Below are positions 37,583 to 46,927 of a stretch of DNA of 64,000 nucleotides, one piece after another. The stretch is from Vibrio hannami (lineage in GTDB: Bacteria > Pseudomonadota > Gammaproteobacteria > Enterobacterales > Vibrionaceae). The stretch spans positions 1,054,001 to 1,118,000 of the forward strand of contig NZ_JARQZP010000003.1 in the NCBI RefSeq assembly GCF_029589055.1, written 5' to 3'. The notes beneath the pieces are model-generated. The model ran no database searches, was not told where the DNA came from, and saw nothing but the letters and a program-made list of their open reading frames with translations. Each line of letters opens with the position of its first letter. Position 1 is the first letter of the stretch. A program made the position numbers and the translations under genes.

Positions 37583-37848
37583 ATATACTCAAGTGACCTC
37601 AAGATGCAGGATTCAGAGCTGCATCAGAAGCGTTAGTTCAAGGAAAATATTTGTAGGAATGGCATTCCCTTTCAAGAATATTTGACGAAGAAATCACGCT
37701 TCTGATGAGCTCCGAAGGGCGAGTTTTATTCGCTTCTACTCTGCGTTACTGATTTTTGATGTAGAACCACTATACCTTCAAATCAGTGCCTTGATTAAAA
37801 GCGAATAAATTCTCGCTGAAAATGCATCTTGAGGTTACTTGAGTATAT
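37583..37848. mobile_element. 266-bp MITE-like element with terminal inverted repeats
   Basis: The ends are 26-bp inverted repeats differing at one base (left starts ATATACTCAAGTGACCTCAA, right is its complement with a single change), flanked on both sides by GATA, a possible 4-bp target duplication. Inside are two further arms: CATCAGAAGCG 37622-37632 with CGCTTCTGATG 37697-37707, and GCGAG..ATTCGCT 37719-37734 with AGCGAAT..CTCGC 37800-37816, the latter enclosing ACTGATTT/AAATCAGT. The whole can fold as a three-way junction. No transposase or open frame is present. The right end lies 14 bases before the Gfo/Idh/MocA gene. Fragments of the ends recur elsewhere in the window. Confidence 0.72.
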
Positions 37849-37862
37849 GATAATGGGGAAAT

Positions 37863-38879
37863 ATGAATAAGAAAATTAAATGGGGAATTATCGCCCCCGG
37901 GCGAATCGCTCATCGATTTGCTGACGCTTTTAAAGATATGGGAGACGGCGAGCTTTATGGTGTTGCCAGCCGAGATATAGATAGAGCGCGCGAGTTCGCA
38001 TCGACACACACAATACCCTATGTTTTCGATACATACGGAGCTCTTATTAACAATCCCGACATCGATGCAATATATATCGCCAGCCCTCACCGATATCATT
38101 TTGATACCGCCAAAGAATGCCTTGACGCTGGCAAAGCCGTGTTATGTGAAAAGCCATTAACCGTCACCGCAAAACAGAGTGAAGCCCTGTTTTCTATTGC
38201 CAGAGAAAACCAGGCCTTTTTGATGGAAGCATTGTGGAGTCGTTTTCTGCCTTGCTGGCAACAGGTAAAAAACTGGATAAACCAGGGGGAAATAGGTGAC
38301 ATTCAGCTACTGCGATCCAGCTTTGGCTTCCAGCCGGAGAACAATAAAACCAATGAACGGTTATATAACCTGGATCTTGCAGGAGGGTCTTTATTAGATA
38401 CAGGGATCTACAATATCGCGCTTTCACAGTTTGTTCTTGAGCAAAAGCCGACCCATATTCACTCCTCAGTAATCGTTGGAGATACAGGTGTTGATGAACG
38501 CTGCTCCGTTCTGATGGATTATGAAGGTATCACCAGCCAATTTACCTGCTCGTTCTTAAGTAAGCTGGATAATGAGTTCCATATTACCGGCAGTATGGGA
38601 ACCATAGTAGTAGAAGGTAACTTCTGGGAAGCAACATCTGCGAAGCTCATTCTCAACAATGGGCATACTGAAGCGTTTACTCAGGCGTATCGATCAAGCG
38701 GCTTCGAATATCAGGTTGATGAAGTACACCAGTGTCTGCTTGAGAAAAGACAATTCAGCGAAAACATGTCGCCACAAGCCACTATCGAGAATATGAAAAT
38801 TATGGATGAGATTCTGGATAAAGCTGGCGTGAACTATCCTTTGCTGATCGATAACAAAAAAATCCACCCCGTTAATTGA
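37863..38879 (+). CDS. Gfo/Idh/MocA-family oxidoreductase
   Basis: A 338-residue NAD(P)-dependent dehydrogenase. The N-terminal Rossmann domain has 'KWGIIAPGRIAHRFADAF', 'DIDAIYIASPHRYHFD' and the family motif 'CEKPLTV'. The C-terminal alpha/beta domain has 'GGSLLDTGIYNI'. Members oxidise sugars, inositols or dihydrodiols; this one resembles trans-dihydrodiol dehydrogenase-type proteins, but no substrate can be assigned. Its upstream region is the right end of the inverted-repeat element, 14 bases from the start codon, so that element may supply or alter its promoter. A hairpin overlaps its stop codon. Confidence 0.9.
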   Translation: MNKKIKWGIIAPGRIAHRFADAFKDMGDGELYGVASRDIDRAREFASTHTIPYVFDTYGALINNPDIDAIYIASPHRYHFDTAKECLDAGKAVLCEKPLTVTAKQSEALFSIARENQAFLMEALWSRFLPCWQQVKNWINQGEIGDIQLLRSSFGFQPENNKTNERLYNLDLAGGSLLDTGIYNIALSQFVLEQKPTHIHSSVIVGDTGVDERCSVLMDYEGITSQFTCSFLSKLDNEFHITGSMGTIVVEGNFWEATSAKLILNNGHTEAFTQAYRSSGFEYQVDEVHQCLLEKRQFSENMSPQATIENMKIMDEILDKAGVNYPLLIDNKKIHPVN

Positions 38880-38895
38880 GGTGGATTTTGCCTTT
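38859..38895 (+). terminator. Terminator overlapping the end of the Gfo/Idh/MocA gene
   Basis: AAAATCCACC (38859-38868) pairs with GGTGGATTTT (38880-38889) across a loop containing the stop codon, followed by GCCTTTT. It may also serve the converging aroG transcript. Confidence 0.7.
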
Positions 38896-38925
38896 TCTAA
38901 CCAAAGTCGTTGTTATTTTGATTCT

Positions 38926-39981
38926 TTATGAGCTGCGGCGAGCTTCTACTGCGTCCGCTAACTGGCGAAGAACTTTTTCAGTATCTTCCCAGCCAATACA
39001 CGCGTCAGTGATAGACTGACCATAGGTTTCAGCCTTACCATCAATAAGATCCTGACGACCTTCTGCTAGGTGAGATTCAATCATCACACCAAAGATTGCT
39101 TGTTCACCACCAGCAATCTGAGCACTTACATCATCCGATACCACAACCTGGCGCTTAAACTGCTTAGAGCTGTTTGCATGGCTGAAGTCAATCATCACTT
39201 TCTGACGCAGTTTCGATGCTTCAAGCTGGTCTTTTATCGTTGCAACATGTTCAGCGCTGTAGTTTGGCTCTTTACCACCACGAAGAATGATATGGCAGTC
39301 CGGGTTACCCGCCGTTTCAACAATCGCAGAGTGACCAAACTTGGTTACTGATAGGAAGTGATGAGAAGATTCTGCTGAACGAATCGCATCAGAAGCAATC
39401 TTGATGTTTCCATCAGTACCATTTTTAAAACCAATCGGACAAGACATACCAGAAGAAAGCTCACGGTGTACCTGTGATTCAGTTGTACGAGCACCAATTG
39501 CGCCCCAGCTGATTAGATCCGCAATATACTGAGGAGAAATCATGTCAAGGAATTCACTCGCGGTTGGCATACCCATGTCAGTAAGATCCAACAGAAGCTT
39601 ACGAGCAGTACGCAGACCATCGTTGATTCGGTATGTATCGTTCAGGTACGGGTCGTTGATAAGGCCTTTCCAGCCAACGGTGGTACGAGGTTTTTCAAAA
39701 TAGACTCGCATAACCACTTCAAGGCGGTCGCCCAACTCATCACGCAATACTTTTAGTTTTTCACCGTACTCGATTGCTGCTTTAGTATCGTGGATTGAAC
39801 ACGGACCTACGATAACCAACAGGCGGTCATCTTCGCCTTCCAAAATGTTGTGGATAGCCTTTCGAGCCTGATACGTTGTTGAAGACGCATTTTCTGAAGC
39901 CGGAAATCGCTCAAGTAGTGCAATTGGTGGCAATAGTTCTTTTATTTGATTAATTCTTACGTCGTCAGTTTTGTACATCAT
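38926..39981 (-). CDS. aroG: 3-deoxy-7-phosphoheptulonate (DAHP) synthase, AroG type
   Basis: A 351-residue class I DAHP synthase, the first enzyme of the shikimate pathway, joining phosphoenolpyruvate and erythrose-4-phosphate in the cytoplasm. Key motifs are 'VIVGPCSIHD' (metal-binding Cys), 'FEKPRTTVGWKGLINDP' and 'IDFSHANSSKQ'. The length equals E. coli AroG (350), the phenylalanine-sensitive isozyme, which is the best match by overall pattern. A TyrR-like box lies about 165 bases upstream, shared with a divergent amino-acid transporter, suggesting regulation by aromatic amino acids. Confidence 0.94.
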   Translation of the reverse strand: MMYKTDDVRINQIKELLPPIALLERFPASENASSTTYQARKAIHNILEGEDDRLLVIVGPCSIHDTKAAIEYGEKLKVLRDELGDRLEVVMRVYFEKPRTTVGWKGLINDPYLNDTYRINDGLRTARKLLLDLTDMGMPTASEFLDMISPQYIADLISWGAIGARTTESQVHRELSSGMSCPIGFKNGTDGNIKIASDAIRSAESSHHFLSVTKFGHSAIVETAGNPDCHIILRGGKEPNYSAEHVATIKDQLEASKLRQKVMIDFSHANSSKQFKRQVVVSDDVSAQIAGGEQAIFGVMIESHLAEGRQDLIDGKAETYGQSITDACIGWEDTEKVLRQLADAVEARRSS

Positions 39982-40146
39982 GTTGCTTCTAGTCCTACTT
40001 AATTATGCGTGCCCACAAAGAGTTATTGTTAAGTGTGAGCCATATCTCGTTCTATATAGGTGTAACTTATCTTTTAAAAACGAAGAGTTCAATCATTATT
40101 TTTATGAAATATCAATAAAAGCCCTTATTTTACAAAAATATCATAT

Positions 40147-40164
40147 CGTAAATTAATTTTTACA
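40147..40164. promoter_or_regulatory. TyrR box between aroG and the amino-acid ABC transporter
   Basis: CGTAAA-TTAATT-TTTACA matches the TyrR pattern TGTAAA-N6-TTTACA at all but the first base. Directly next to it (40167-40177) is a second, tighter GTAAA-T-TTTAC palindrome. TyrR controls aromatic amino-acid synthesis and uptake genes in enteric and Vibrio relatives. Which of the two divergent genes it controls cannot be read from position alone. Confidence 0.65.
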
Positions 40165-40273
40165 CTGTAAATTTTACCGTTAACAATACGTAAATTAGAT
40201 TCAATAAATGCATTATGTAACGGATATTGTTAAGGTATTAGCAGATCGTTGATATAAGAGCACATGCAATTAA

Positions 40274-40993
40274 GTGACTAACGCAATTGAATTTAGCAAT
40301 GTAGATAAATGGTTTGGTGATTTTCAGGCACTGAAATCCATTAACCTGGCAGTACATGAAGGAGAGATCGTTGTTGTTTGCGGCCCCTCAGGCTCAGGAA
40401 AATCAACCCTGATTCGCTGCATTAACGGACTTGAAGCTTATGATTCAGGCACAGTAAGTGTCATGGGTCACAGCCGTCTTCAGAACCAAAACGGCAAAGT
40501 AGGCATGGTATTCCAGCATTTTCACCTCTTTCCACACCTTACCGTACTGGAAAATCTGATGCTTGCACCTATGCGCACACTTAAGTTAAGTAAATCTGAA
40601 GCCGAGAAACGCGCCAGACATTTTCTTGAGCGTGTTCATATATCCGAGCAAGCCGAAAAGTACCCCATTCAACTGTCCGGTGGACAGCAACAACGTGTCG
40701 CTATCGCTCGCTCTCTCTGTATGAAGCCTAGCATCATGCTGTTTGACGAACCGACTTCCGCACTAGACCCGGAAATGATTAATGAAGTGCTGGACGTAAT
40801 GATAGAGTTAGCAAAAGACGGTATGACCATGGTTTGCGTCACCCATGAGATGGGTTTTGCGCGAAAAGTGGCAGATAGAGTTGTGTTTATGGACGAAGGA
40901 CAAATAATAGAAACAGCCTCACCGCAAAAGTTATTTAGTTCACCAGAACACGAGCGCACCCAAGCGTTCTTAGACCAGATACTTAGCCATTAG
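40274..40993 (+). CDS. Polar amino-acid ABC transporter ATP-binding protein
   Basis: A 239-residue ATPase of the GlnQ/HisP type: Walker A 'GPSGSGKST', Q-loop '[10 protein letters not shown]', signature '[15 protein letters not shown]', Walker B '[14 protein letters not shown]' and H-loop '[10 protein letters not shown]'. It starts with GTG and a poor ribosome site; a six-codon frame starting at the ATG 40264 overlaps it. It leads a four-gene transporter operon (ATPase, permease, binding protein, permease). It is the only intact gene of the four as sequenced. The substrate is unassigned, but the TyrR box upstream hints at aromatic amino acids. Confidence 0.92.
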   Translation: MTNAIEFSNVDKWFGDFQALKSINLAVHEGEIVVVCGPSGSGKSTLIRCINGLEAYDSGTVSVMGHSRLQNQNGKVGMVFQHFHLFPHLTVLENLMLAPMRTLKLSKSEAEKRARHFLERVHISEQAEKYPIQLSGGQQQRVAIARSLCMKPSIMLFDEPTSALDPEMINEVLDVMIELAKDGMTMVCVTHEMGFARKVADRVVFMDEGQIIETASPQKLFSSPEHERTQAFLDQILSH

Positions 40994-41006
40994 AATCCAT
41001 CGAGCA

Positions 41007-41805
41007 ATGATCACCAAAATTATTAAGCCAGCTTTATCCGCACTCTGTCAGATAGTGATTCTTCTGTTCGCTATCAGCTGGCTGTTGGATAGCGGTGCTG
41101 AGGCTATGGGTTATCAATGGCAATGGCATAGAGTACCCGATTATCTGTTTTTTTATGAAGACGGACAGTGGTGGCCAGCAGAACTGATCGAGGGTCTAAT
41201 CGTCACCATCAAGATATCCTTCTACGCCCTTTTGGCTACGCTTTTGATAGGGCTGACTACTGCATTGCTTCGGTTATCTGATTCAGTTGTAGGAAGAACG
41301 ATTTCCCGTTTATATATCGAGTTAATTCGTAATACACCACTGCTGGTTCAAATCTATCTGCTCTATTTTGTGTTTGGCCCGGTGATTGGCCTCGACCGAT
41401 TCGCAACTGCGGGTTCTAGCCTTAGCGCTCTTTCAGGGAGCCTATACCGCCGAGATTTTCAGAGCCGGGCTAAATAGTATTCCTAAGGGACAGTTTGAGG
41501 CTGCTCATTCGTTAGGCCTGCCCCTGTTTTATACCTACAAAGATGTAATACTGCCTCAGGTTATACAGAGAACACTTCCTCCGCTCACTAACGAAGCCGT
41601 GTCACTTATCAAAAACTCATCTATTGTTAGTGTCATGGCGATATTTGATCTGACCACCGAAGGCCGGAACATTGTCTCAGAGACCGCCATGCCATTTGAG
41701 ATCTGGTTTAGTGTGGCTGGCATTTATTTGGTATTAACGCTTTCTTTATCGGCGCTAGCCGCTATGTTAGAGCATAAGCTTGGCGCTCAATGGAAAAGTC
41801 AGTAA
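41007..41805 (+). pseudogene. Amino-acid ABC transporter permease 1, one frameshift
   Basis: An intact length of about 265 residues, a HisM/GlnP-type permease with hydrophobic segments at about 10-28, 60-85, 95-120 and more. The N-terminal frame ends soon after 'VFGPVIGLDRFATA'. Removing one G from GGG 41411-41413 gives 'FATAVLALALFQGAYTAEIFRAGL', which continues the conserved EAA-loop region ('NSIPKGQFEAAHSLGLPLF') to the normal end. It lies 13 bases after the ATPase gene. The break sits before the ATPase-contact loop, so the product as written would be non-functional. Confidence 0.88.
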
Positions 41806-41830
41806 TGGCACTGTATTAAGGAGAATAACC

Positions 41831-42648
41831 ATGAAGCTGTTAAAAACAGTAGCAACTAGTTTACTTGGGGTGTTACTTGCGCTCCCTGCTGCATCAGCTA
41901 CGGCAGCAGATACACCAAATCTGGACAAGATTAACGAAAGGGGCACATTAAGAGTCGGTATGTCGACTTTCGTACCCTGGGCAATGCGTAATAAGCAGGG
42001 TGAACTCATCGGTTTTGAGATTGATGTAGCTAAGCGCCTCGCAAAGGACAGCGGATGGAAAGTCGAGTTTGTCCCAACAGCGTGGGATGGCATTATTCCA
42101 GCACTTCTTGCTAAGAAGTTTGATGTCATTATCGGTGGTATGTCCATTACGCCGGAGCGCTCTAAAAGCGTTCTGTTTACCACACCGTATTCTCACTCAG
42201 GTGTCCAGGTCGCAGCCAATAAAGAGCTTGCTGATGGTTTCAGCCAACTAAGCGACTTCAACTCAAGAAGGGTAAAAATCGCTGCTCGCCGGGGTGCACA
42301 TACTGTTCAGGTAGCTCGTGAAGCATTTCCAAAAGCAAAAATCTTGCAGTTCGATGATGACGCACAGGCATTTCAGGAAGTGCTGAATGGTAATGCTCAT
42401 GCTGTTATTGCGTCCAGCCCTAAACCAGAACACGAAGCGATTAAGCATAGCAACGCCCTTTCCTCCCATTTAATGAGAGACTTTCAAAAGGTAATGAAGC
42501 GTTCGCGGTACGTTTAGGCGAAGAGGACAAAAAAGCGTTCTTTGATAACTGGATTGAGGCTCGAACTCAAGATGGATGGCTGTCAGAACGATACGAGTAC
42601 TGGTTCGCATCTCTGGACTGGCAAAACCAGATAGCCGAAGGGCAATAG
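41831..42648 (+). pseudogene. Amino-acid ABC transporter periplasmic binding protein, one frameshift
   Basis: An intact length of about 272 residues. The ATG at 41831 has AAGGAG upstream; the signal peptide is MKLLKTVATSLLGVLLALPA with cleavage near ATA-AD. The SBP_bac_3 domain shows 'GTLRVGMSTFVPWAMRNKQG', 'GFEIDVAKRLAKD' and 'FDVIIGGMSITPERS'. The frame breaks at TTT 42459-42461; four T give 'SNALFLPFNERLSKGNEAF' and the expected C-terminus 'ARTQDGWLSERYEYWF'. It binds an amino acid in the periplasm for the flanking permeases. The ligand is not evident. Confidence 0.88.
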
Positions 42649-42693
42649 TTGTCGGCTTAACCATATATCGATAGCACAGGAGTATTTCAGTTA

Positions 42694-43611
42694 GTGTCTT
42701 TGGAAAACGCAGAGAGTGTTGATACCGGGGTAAAGAGAAACGCCATATCCCTGAACAAACTCGGACTATTTTTTGCTTATTGTTCTCGGTGTTTTAGCAT
42801 GCTGGCTATATTATCGCTCTTCCGTTGGCGTGAATTACCACTGGAACTGGGCCGCAGCCATAGAACTGATCTTTACTCCTCGTGCTGACGGTGGACTACC
42901 CTACTTTTTTCAGGGGTTAATTTCCACCTTGCGGCTAAGTGTTTGGGGAATGGTTTTAGCAATCCTATTGGGGTCACTATTAGGCGTCGCTCGCCATTCC
43001 CAAATCGCACTATTTCGGATACCGGCAACGGCCTATATCCAGCTTATCCGCAATATTCCACCGTTAGTGTTTGTATTTATCTTTTACTTTTTATCTCCAA
43101 TCAGCTCATTCCACTCTTAGGTCTTGAGCCACTGCTACGAGAGCATAGCGGGAAGATAACTATTATCCAGTCAATTCTGTTTGGGAGATCAGGGTTGTGG
43201 GAAAACTTACTTTCGGGCGTTTTGTGCGTTGGTTTGCTTTCTGCGGCTTATATTGCTGAAGTGGTTCGTGCTGGCCTAGAGTCGATCCCGAAAGGTCAGT
43301 GGGAAGCCGCCCACTCACTTGGACTATCTACCTGGTCGAAGTATCGCTATATCATTTCGCCTCAGGTTATCACTGCAATCACCCCTGCGTTAGCAGGTCA
43401 GGCGATTTCTCTGGTAAAAGACTCATCGATCGTTTCGCTTATTTCGATTCAGGAACTGACATTTGTTGGAACGGAAATAGCCAACTCATCAGGATTAATA
43501 TTTGAGATTTGGCTATTGGTAGGACTGGCTTATCTGGTGCTTTGCTTAATCCTATCTCTACTGTTTTCTAAACTTGAAAAGCGCAGCAGGCAGCATCTCA
43601 AAGCTAACTAG
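42694..43611 (+). pseudogene. Amino-acid ABC transporter permease 2, two compensating frameshifts
   Basis: An intact length of about 305 residues with a GTG start at 42694 (AGGAG 15 bases upstream). Break 1: TTTTTT 42769-42774, where five T give 'KLGLFLLIVLGVLACWLYY'. Break 2: TTTTT 43088-43092, where six T give 'FVFIFYFFISNQLIPLLGLE'. The central and C-terminal parts, with the EAA loop 'SIPKGQWEAAHSLGLSTW', are a standard HisM/GlnP-type permease. It pairs with permease 1 to form the channel. Two opposite one-base changes in T runs are typical of homopolymer miscounts. Confidence 0.86.
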
Positions 43612-43709
43612 CTCATATACTCAACATATTAATATCACAAATATGTAATATACACATCCGAGCGTATATACCATCGCTATACTTATACTAGATACGGCGA
43701 AAATGGGGT

Positions 43710-45434
43710 ATGCGAATGAATGAAATCAGCTACTTACCTATGACCGTTGGCCTTCTTGGCGGGCTGGCTGTTTTTCTGTACGGCATGGATAAAATGTCAG
43801 AGGCATTGAAGAAAGCCGCTGGCGATAAAATGAAAACACTGTTGGCACGGTTAACTACAAACCGTGTCGCAGGTGTGATGACCGGAGCCGGTTTAACCGC
43901 GGTCATTCAGTCTTCATCGGTAACCACGGTTCTTCTGGTTGGTTTTATCTCAGCGGGTTTGATGTCGCTTACTCAGGCAGTTGGCGTAATCATGGGTGCC
44001 AACATAGGTACAACAGTCACTGCACAAATTATAGCGTTTAAGGTCACCAAAGCCGCGCTTGCTATGGTTGCCGGGGGATTTTTCGTTAGCTTTCTGGCCC
44101 AAAAAGAACTCACCAGACACTACGGTAATATGTTGTTCGGGCTTGGTTTAATCTTTTTGGGAATGAACCTGATGAGCGAAGCGATGTCCCCGCTCCGCAC
44201 CTTCCAGCCCTTTATTGATGCAATGGCGCAAATGGATAATATTTTCCTCGCCATCTTGATCGCCGCCGCTTTCACCGCTCTGGTTCAGTCATCTTCCGCC
44301 ACAACAGGTATTGTTATCGTTCTCGCTGGGCAAGGGTTTATTTCGCTGGAAACAGGTATCGCTTTGGCAATGGGTGCGAACATAGGTACCTGTGTGACCG
44401 CAGTGCTTGCTGCTATAGGTAAGTCCAGAGAAGCTATGCAAACATCCGCAGTGCACATAACCTTTAACATCCTCGGAGTTATGATTTGGTTGCCGTTTAT
44501 CGGTTATCTCAGCCAAATGAGCATTAGCATCTCCCCTGTTCATGCCGATTTAAGTGGTATAGAACGAATGGCAGCTGAGCTTCCCAGACAGATAGCGAAC
44601 GCAAACACATTATTTAACGTTCTTAATACTCTGATAATGCTGCCATTTGCCAGCGCATTTGTATGGCTGGTTCGTAAATTTATTCCTCACAAGCCTAAAG
44701 CAAAAAAAAGGAAATCAAAGACGATTCAGACCAAGTACCTAAATGGCGCTTTTTTAGCAACACCAGATATCGCACTTGACCAGGCACAGTTAGAGCTGGG
44801 CCGAGTAGGTCGTCGAGTATGTAATATGCTGAACTTGCTGCCTCCCCTCGCATTAAGGTATGAAAGCGAGGAAGAAAGGAAAAAGGTTAAGGATAAACTC
44901 AAAGAGATAGAACAAATCGAAAAAGAAGTGGATCAGCTACATGGAGCAATCCTCTCTTATCTCGGACGTTTACGTATGCAGGCACTATCAGATAGTCAAA
45001 GTAGCCAGCAAATAAAACTGATCAGTATTACCGACCAGATGGAAAGCGCCGCAGATCTTATCGTTGATGGCATGTTACCAATGGCATACAAAACTCTGAA
45101 TGAAGGAACAACTGCCAGCCCTAAAATGCGTGAAGCGCTCGACTCCGTGCAGCACCGGGTCAGTGATGCGATGCTGGATTGTGTCAACGCAATCAGACGA
45201 AACGATGACACCCTAGCTTCGAATGTACTTAGTGCTAAAAGAGAGCTCAACTCTCAGCTCAATTCTGTACTGGCTCATCAGGCGGAACGCCTAACAGAAA
45301 ATGACCCAAACAGATTAAGGGTATTTCGTTACGAAATGGAATGGGTAGAGCAACTCAAGCGCATTTACACTCTGAGCAAAAGGATCGCAAAACTTCAGCT
45401 GCGTAAGCGCTCGGTGGAAAGTAAGAAGGACTAA
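43710..45434 (+). CDS. Na+/phosphate cotransporter (NptA/YjbB type)
   Basis: A 574-residue protein. The N-terminal membrane half (about 10-330) has two Na_Pi_cotrans repeats, each with the QSSS motif ('AVIQSSSVTTVLLVG', 'ALVQSSSATTGIVIV') and the matching 'MGANIGTTVTAQ' and 'MGANIGTCVTAV'. The C-terminal cytoplasmic half (about 360-560) is a PhoU-like helical domain. It moves phosphate with sodium across the inner membrane; YjbB-type members export phosphate. An alternative ATG lies 6 bases inside. No phosphate-regulon gene is adjacent. A strong palindromic terminator follows. Confidence 0.92.
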   Translation: MRMNEISYLPMTVGLLGGLAVFLYGMDKMSEALKKAAGDKMKTLLARLTTNRVAGVMTGAGLTAVIQSSSVTTVLLVGFISAGLMSLTQAVGVIMGANIGTTVTAQIIAFKVTKAALAMVAGGFFVSFLAQKELTRHYGNMLFGLGLIFLGMNLMSEAMSPLRTFQPFIDAMAQMDNIFLAILIAAAFTALVQSSSATTGIVIVLAGQGFISLETGIALAMGANIGTCVTAVLAAIGKSREAMQTSAVHITFNILGVMIWLPFIGYLSQMSISISPVHADLSGIERMAAELPRQIANANTLFNVLNTLIMLPFASAFVWLVRKFIPHKPKAKKRKSKTIQTKYLNGAFLATPDIALDQAQLELGRVGRRVCNMLNLLPPLALRYESEEERKKVKDKLKEIEQIEKEVDQLHGAILSYLGRLRMQALSDSQSSQQIKLISITDQMESAADLIVDGMLPMAYKTLNEGTTASPKMREALDSVQHRVSDAMLDCVNAIRRNDDTLASNVLSAKRELNSQLNSVLAHQAERLTENDPNRLRVFRYEMEWVEQLKRIYTLSKRIAKLQLRKRSVESKKD

Positions 45435-45439
45435 AAGAT

Positions 45440-45463
45440 AACCCCAGACTCGAGTCTGGGGTT
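45440..45463. terminator. Bidirectional terminator between Na/Pi cotransporter and sdaA
   Basis: A perfect 24-base inverted repeat (AACCCCAGAC-TCGA-GTCTGGGGTT) placed between two converging genes, 5 bases after one stop and 23 before the other. T-rich sequence follows on the minus strand (ATCTTTTA), weaker on the plus strand. Confidence 0.8.
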
Positions 45464-45486
45464 AATACATTTAATAGAGGGCTAAT

Positions 45487-46848
45487 TTAGCATAGCACGG
45501 TAATTGCCAGACCACCCTGAGAGGTTTCCCGGTATTTAGCATTCATATCTTTACCCGTTTCGAGCATTGTCTGAACCACTTTATCCAAAGAAACCGTGGG
45601 TGCAGAAGAGCGTCGAAGCGCCATACGTGCCGAGTTGATTGCTTTTACAGCCGCTATACCGTTTCTTTCGATACACGGAACCTGAACCTGACCGGCAACC
45701 GGGTCGCAAGTTAAGCCAAGGTTGTGTTCCATCGCGATCTCTGCCGCAATACAAACCTGTTCCGGGCTACCACCCATTAGCTCCGCAAGACCAGCGGCAG
45801 CCATTGAGCATGCAACACCAACTTCACCCTGACATCCTACCTCTGCACCAGAGATCGATGCATTACGCTTGTACAATCCACCAATTGCGCCTGAAGCAGC
45901 AAAGTAACGGGTGTATTCTTTTTCTGATACCGACTGAACAAACTTGTTGTAATAAGCAAGAACCGCGGGAATGATGCCACACGCGCCATTTGTCGGCGCT
46001 GTTACTACTCGCCCACCAGCTGCGTTTTCTTCGTTTACTGCAAACGCAAACATGTTTACCCAATCAATAACAGACATTGGATCATTGCTTGTTTTTTCCA
46101 TCGCCATTAATTGCTGGCGAAGTGCCGATGCCCGGCGAGGCACGCGCAATGGACCCGGAAGCAGCCCTTCGGTATTCATTCCGCGATCCATACACTCATG
46201 CATGGTTTTCCAGATACTGGCAAAGTACTCACGCGACTCTTGCTCTGAGTGCATATGTTTCAGGTTTTCCATCACTAAAGCGCTGATAGAAAGGCCGCTT
46301 ACTTTGCACTGTTCAACCAACTCTTCTGCCGAAGTGAAATCGTAAGGAACGGTAATATTACTGTTTTGTTCCTTACCAAAGTTTTCTTCATCAACAATAA
46401 AACCACCACCAATCGAGTAGTATGTTTTTGAATAGGCTTTTTCGTCTTCAATCCATGCATGGATCTGCATACCGTTTTCATGCAAATCCAGGTTAGATCT
46501 ATGGAAGTTCATGCCTTCGCTTTTAGGAAACGACACCGTATGACAGTGCATTCCAACAGGCAGGCGCTCCGTTTCTTCTACACGAGAAATAAAGCCCGGT
46601 ATCGAGTCAATATCCACTTTTTCCGGTGTGTTACCGGCAAGACCCATAATAATTGCAATATCTGTGTGGTGACCTTTCCCTGTCAGTGATAGTGATCCAT
46701 AAACATCAACGGTAATCTTGGTGATATCACGCAGCTTTCCCATTGTGCGTAAATCATCAATAAATTCTTTACCCGCTTTCATTGGACCAACGGTATGAGA
46801 ACTTGATGGGCCAACACCTATTTTATAGATATCAAATACACTAATCAT
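45487..46848 (-). CDS. sdaA: L-serine dehydratase (L-serine ammonia-lyase), iron-sulfur type
   Basis: A 453-residue single-chain enzyme converting L-serine to pyruvate and ammonia. The beta domain is N-terminal ('DIYKIGVGPSSSHTVGPMKAG'); the alpha domain is C-terminal, with the [4Fe-4S] cysteines in 'NGACGIIPAVL', 'GCQGEVGVACSMAAAGL' and 'LTCDPVAGQVQVPCIERN'. The length matches E. coli SdaA/SdaB (454/455). It follows the serine transporter gene by 79 bases, with a hairpin between, forming a serine import-and-catabolism unit. AAGG lies 8 bases before the ATG. Confidence 0.94.
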   Translation of the reverse strand: MISVFDIYKIGVGPSSSHTVGPMKAGKEFIDDLRTMGKLRDITKITVDVYGSLSLTGKGHHTDIAIIMGLAGNTPEKVDIDSIPGFISRVEETERLPVGMHCHTVSFPKSEGMNFHRSNLDLHENGMQIHAWIEDEKAYSKTYYSIGGGFIVDEENFGKEQNSNITVPYDFTSAEELVEQCKVSGLSISALVMENLKHMHSEQESREYFASIWKTMHECMDRGMNTEGLLPGPLRVPRRASALRQQLMAMEKTSNDPMSVIDWVNMFAFAVNEENAAGGRVVTAPTNGACGIIPAVLAYYNKFVQSVSEKEYTRYFAASGAIGGLYKRNASISGAEVGCQGEVGVACSMAAAGLAELMGGSPEQVCIAAEIAMEHNLGLTCDPVAGQVQVPCIERNGIAAVKAINSARMALRRSSAPTVSLDKVVQTMLETGKDMNAKYRETSQGGLAITVLC

Positions 46849-46869
46849 TTTGATGTACCTTACTGAGAA

Positions 46870-46892
46870 GCCCCTCGCGTAGGGAGGCTTAT
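46870..46892 (-). other. Hairpin between sdaC and sdaA
   Basis: On the minus strand AAGCCTCCC and GAGGGGCTT form an imperfect 9-bp stem with one wobble around TACGC. Located 22 bases before the sdaA ATG, it may tune read-through from sdaC. Inferred only. Confidence 0.35.
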
Positions 46893-46927
46893 ATCGAAAC
46901 TGTGTTTAATACTTTTAATTCAAAGAA

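Noticed and set aside
37583..37848. The 266-bp inverted-repeat element as an insertion sequence or CRISPR-like array
   Set aside because: No transposase coding capacity and no regularly spaced repeats; it is better described as a non-autonomous MITE-like element.
40264..40281. Six-codon frame MQLSD overlapping the ABC ATPase start, as a leader peptide
   Set aside because: Too short, no regulatory codons (no Tyr, Phe or Trp run) and no attenuator hairpin after it.
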